Positions 62,333 through 64,000 of a stretch of DNA of 64,000 nucleotides are shown in pieces. The stretch spans positions 3,734,626 through 3,798,625 of the forward strand of contig NZ_JAUSZJ010000002.1 of NCBI RefSeq assembly GCF_030817475.1, written 5' to 3'. Source of the stretch: Streptomyces sp. V2I9. Its GTDB lineage: Bacteria; Actinomycetota; Actinomycetes; Streptomycetales; Streptomycetaceae. Within the stretch, counting starts at the first letter, position 1, and the number at the start of each line of letters is the position of its first letter. A program made the position numbers and the translations under genes. The notes beneath the pieces were generated by a model that did no database searches, was not told the origin of the DNA, and saw only the letters and a program-made list of their open reading frames with translations.

Positions 62333-62347
62333 TGAAAGATATTTTCA
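62333..62347. promoter_or_regulatory. TGAAA-N5-TTTCA palindrome, probable RpiR operator
   Basis: TGAAAGATATTTTCA has perfect five-base arms and is embedded in the most AT-rich stretch of this end of the window. It ends directly before the regulator GTG, so binding would block its own expression and that of the downstream operon. A partial copy, ttgaaactttcc, lies inside the start of the gene (62301). Confidence 0.7.
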
Positions 62348-62434
62348 ACCCCGGGACCCGTCAACCCCTCAGCGGTCTCTACCACTGGCGGAGCCTCCGG
62401 CGGATCGTTTCGCGCGCGGGCGCACAATGGGGGC

Positions 62435-62806
62435 ATGGAGCTGAACCCCCTGGAGCAGGCACTGCACACCGCCCGCGCGCTGGTCGTGGCCGATCTGGCG
62501 GCGGCCGACGTCGCGGAGGCGGACATCGTCTCGCTGGTCGAGGACGCGGTGACACACCGGCGGTGGTGGGTGGAGCAGTGGCCGGAGGGTGCGGAGTTCG
62601 TGGCCGGGCTGATCGCCCAGGACGTCCAGGACGCGCTGCTGGAGCGGTACGGGCGGTGGCCGCTGTGCCCCGCGTGCTCGGCGGAGGAAGAGCCGCACGC
62701 GCTGGACGTGGAACCGGAGCTGGGCCCCGACCCGCACTGGGTCTGCACGAAGGCGGCCGTCGCGGTGGCCCCGGTGGGGGCGCTGGGCGAGGTACTGCGG
62801 CGGTGA
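62435..62806 (+). CDS. Conserved hypothetical protein
   Basis: A 123-residue acidic, mostly helical protein (LHTARALVVADLAAADVAEADIVSLVEDAV, then a CPAC zinc-knuckle-like pair with WVC near the C terminus). I recognise it only as a hypothetical found in many streptomycetes. The ATG at 62435 is used. It overlaps the DUF4031 gene by four bases (GTGA), so both are made together. Confidence 0.8.
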   Translation: MELNPLEQALHTARALVVADLAAADVAEADIVSLVEDAVTHRRWWVEQWPEGAEFVAGLIAQDVQDALLERYGRWPLCPACSAEEEPHALDVEPELGPDPHWVCTKAAVAVAPVGALGEVLRR

Positions 62807-63102
62807 CGCTCTACATCGACCCGCCCACCTGGCCCGGCCACGGCCGCCTCTGGTCGCACCTGGTCAGCGATGTCTCGTTCGAGGAGCTGCACGCCTTCGC
62901 CGCCGCGATCGGCTGTCCGGCGCGCGCCTTCGAGCGCGACCACTACGACGTACCGGAGGCGCACTACGCGGACGCCGTACGGGCCGGGGCGCGGGAGGTC
63001 GGCTCGAAGGAGCTGGTCCGGCGCCTTACGGCCGCCGGGCTGAGGAGGCCGAAGGGGCGTCCGGCACCGGGACAGCCCCACCCGCCGACGCGCTCTTCGT
63101 GA
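62803..63102 (+). CDS. DUF4031 domain protein
   Basis: A 99-residue protein with the DUF4031 pattern: TLYIDPPTWPGHGRLWSHLVSDVSFEELHAFA and RAFERDHYDVP, including a conserved Asp-His-Tyr-Asp. Its function is unknown. It starts with GTG within the stop of the upstream gene. The 3' end overlaps the convergent transporter gene by 77 bases, more than usual, so the last 25 residues may not be conserved. Confidence 0.85.
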   Translation: MTLYIDPPTWPGHGRLWSHLVSDVSFEELHAFAAAIGCPARAFERDHYDVPEAHYADAVRAGAREVGSKELVRRLTAAGLRRPKGRPAPGQPHPPTRSS

Positions 63103-64000
63103 CGTCCGCCGCACCCTTCGCGATCAGCCGCGACCGCGACCGGCCGGTGCCGTGGCCGCCCTCGCCGCGCTGGAGGCGCAGGGCCACGCCGACCGCCGCC
63201 AGGGCCAGGGCCGTCATCGCCGCACCCGCCCAGGCCGTGGACGCGAAGCCGAAGTCCAGGTCGATCACCGTGCCGCCGAGCCACGGTCCGCTCGTGTTGC
63301 CCAGGTTGAACGCCGCCGTCGTGGTGGCCCCGGCCAGCGTGGGGGCGGCCCCGGCCACGTTGAACATCCGCGCGTTCAGCGCGGGGGCGGTGAAGAAGGC
63401 GGACAGGCCCAGCAGGAACGCCAGCGCGATGACCACCACCGGGCTGGAGGCGAACAGGGCCAGCGCCACCAGGAACACCGTGGACGCCGCGATGCCGCTC
63501 AGCAGCACTCCGAAGAGGTGCGCGTCCGCGACCCGGCCGCCGACCATCGTGCCGACCAGCGCGCCCACCCCGAACAGGCCGAGAATCCACGGCACCCAGC
63601 CGGACTCCAGCCCCGCCACGTCCGTGAGCAACGGCGCCAGATAGCTGAACGCGCAGAACACGCCACCCGCCGCGAGCGCGGTGACCACGATCGCCAGCCA
63701 GACCTGGCGGTCCCGGTAGATCGCCAGCTCCCGCTTCAGCGCGGGCTTCTTCTCGGGCAGCGGGATGTACGGGATGCGTGTGACGACGCCGACCAGTGCC
63801 ACGGCCGAGGCCGCGCCGACCGCCCAGAACGCCGAACGCCAGCCGAAGTGCTCGCCGAGGAAGGCCCCCAGGGGTACGCCGAGCACGTTCGCCACGGACA
63901 GGCCGCCGATCATCACGGCCATCGCGCGTGCCCGCGCGTTCACCGGGACCATGGCGATGGCCACGGCCGCCCCGACGGCCCAGAACCCCGCACACGCGAG
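63026..64000 (-). CDS. MFS transporter (3' part; start beyond the window)
   Basis: The last 324 residues of a major facilitator superfamily exporter of the Bcr/AraJ/CmlR-like class, with about nine membrane helices visible. The reading frame stays open to the right edge, so the start lies outside. Motif-like sequence ARAMAVMIGGLSVANVLGVPLGAFLGEHFGWRSAFW is typical of drug or sugar efflux proteins. The tail after the last helix is a basic Ser/Ala-rich stretch overlapping the convergent DUF4031 gene. Confidence 0.88.
   Translation of the reverse strand, partial: LACAGFWAVGAAVAIAMVPVNARARAMAVMIGGLSVANVLGVPLGAFLGEHFGWRSAFWAVGAASAVALVGVVTRIPYIPLPEKKPALKRELAIYRDRQVWLAIVVTALAAGGVFCAFSYLAPLLTDVAGLESGWVPWILGLFGVGALVGTMVGGRVADAHLFGVLLSGIAASTVFLVALALFASSPVVVIALAFLLGLSAFFTAPALNARMFNVAGAAPTLAGATTTAAFNLGNTSGPWLGGTVIDLDFGFASTAWAGAAMTALALAAVGVALRLQRGEGGHGTGRSRSRLIAKGAADVTKSASAGGAVPVPDAPSASSARRP

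Overview
The window is high-GC DNA with Streptomyces-type codon use (GTG and TTG starts, four-base ATGA/GTGA overlaps, SigE-family sigma factor, NsdA-like TPR regulators, lasso peptide genes). It is almost certainly a Streptomyces chromosome segment. Both window edges cut a gene: an ABC ATPase on the left and an MFS transporter on the right.

Layout. (1) 0-9 kb is conserved housekeeping: a partial ABC ATPase, otsB and otsA (trehalose), a glucosyl-3-phosphoglycerate synthase-like gene, a SAM-I (S-box) leader followed by thrC and a CysO-like sulfur carrier, a cold-shock gene, and groEL with two CIRCE operators. (2) 9.5-14.4 kb is a compact lasso peptide cluster. Its 40-residue precursor has a core very close to keywimysin, followed by cyclase, RRE protein, B2 protease and ABC exporter. 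(3) 14.4-19.8 kb holds a HEAT-repeat protein with an odd low-complexity insert, a sigma factor with a membrane partner, and a PIG-V-like GT-C membrane enzyme. (4) 20.2-23.4 kb is a four-gene operon on the minus strand: a Sec-secreted protein with a 5' hairpin, a terminator, then an ABC ATPase and two membrane proteins. (5) 23.5-27.6 kb has the first single-spacer CRISPR locus, a DinB/DUF664 protein, a WXG-like three-gene operon and a DoxX protein. (6) 28.5-38.1 kb is a beta-glucoside locus: beta-glucosidase, ABC sugar importer, a secreted GH81 endo-1,3-beta-glucanase and a LacI repressor. Three copies of a TGAGAGCGCTCTCA-type operator sit at its promoters. (7) 38.2-47.2 kb is a signalling stretch: a small paired-gene family, a PRC-barrel protein, a bacteriophytochrome kinase, a response regulator, a PPM phosphatase and a Ser/Thr kinase. 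(8) 47.3-57.1 kb is a mosaic accessory region. It contains two more single-spacer type I-E-like CRISPR loci with a shared leader, a winged-helix/zinc-ribbon protein with a truncated copy, and two copies of a module made of a TPR/XRE regulator and three small genes. (9) 57.1-64 kb returns to ordinary content: a secreted PPVT-repeat protein and a MurNAc-type PTS/etherase/RpiR locus with an apparent autoregulatory operator, then small hypotheticals and the partial MFS gene.

The most unusual structure is in regions 5 and 8. Three CRISPR loci each have exactly two 29-bp repeats, one 32-bp spacer and a conserved leader, and the window has no cas gene. Two of them mark the left edge of a roughly 5.6-kb block that has been duplicated, with an internal deletion in the second copy. 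All identifications come from reading the sequence and recall of protein families; no database search was run.
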